A stretch of 12,274 bases of DNA, from NCBI GenBank assembly GCA_900761995.1, contig CAAFEY010000061.1, positions 1 through 12,274 on the forward strand, in the 5' to 3' direction. Below, piece by piece: positions 12,237 to 12,274 of the stretch. The notes beneath the pieces are model-generated. The model did not search any database. It was not told the origin of the DNA and saw nothing but the letters and a program-made list of their open reading frames with translations. Made by a program: the position numbers and the translations under genes. The stretch is from an uncultured Collinsella sp. GTDB taxonomy: Bacteria > Actinomycetota > Coriobacteriia > Coriobacteriales > Coriobacteriaceae. How positions within the stretch are numbered: position 1 is the first letter of the stretch; each line of letters starts with the position of its first letter.

Positions 12237-12274
12237 CAGGTCATATCGACACTACCCCGTGTGCCTGCAACCGC

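Overview
The window looks like chromosomal DNA of a high-GC anaerobic Actinomycetota of the Coriobacteriia, most like Collinsella. This rests on base composition, strong AAGGAGG-type ribosome binding sites, pyruvate formate-lyase (fermentative anaerobe), Coriobacteria-style heterodimeric ABC exporter proteins and intergenic spacers full of long hairpins. The genus is an inference; no rRNA or marker gene is present.

Layout. (1) 1-474, minus: the first 158 codons of pyruvate formate-lyase (pflB), cut by the left edge, with a long AT-rich upstream region. (2) 944-2815, minus: an SDR oxidoreductase followed by a 2-keto-3-deoxygluconate permease (kdgT), probably one transcription unit for sugar-acid catabolism. 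It has a candidate sigma-70 promoter with a LacI-type operator in its spacer, an internal hairpin and a terminal hairpin. (3) 3066-7734, plus: a MarR regulator and the two halves of a heterodimeric ABC exporter, translationally coupled (4-bp and 1-bp overlaps) and closed by a strong terminator. A 15-bp inverted repeat covers the MarR start codon. (4) 7862-8087: a 226-bp non-coding segment bounded by perfect 29-bp inverted repeats, resembling a MITE. (5) 8301-9332, plus: class I DAHP synthase, the entry enzyme of aromatic amino acid biosynthesis. (6) 9333-9809: a non-coding island with three separate long hairpins. (7) 9810-10454, plus: a GNAT acetyltransferase. (8) 10537-12087, minus: an AlbA_2/Schlafen-type regulator with an ATPase-like domain and a C-terminal winged helix; its promoter carries two copies of a palindromic 12-mer spaced 21 bp apart. 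(9) 12203-12236: a terminator for a minus-strand gene beyond the right edge.

How it works together. The MarR-ABC unit has the classic form of a self-regulated efflux operon. The exporter has one degenerate ATP site (Asp for Glu and Gln for His in subunit 1, LSQGQ signature in subunit 2) and one canonical site. The SDR-KdgT pair fits uptake and oxidation/reduction of a 3-deoxy-hexulosonate-type sugar acid. The remaining genes appear to be single units.

I see no clearly new multi-gene system. The most notable non-gene signals are the MITE-like element, the hairpin island, the dyad over the MarR start and the tandem operators of the AlbA_2 gene.
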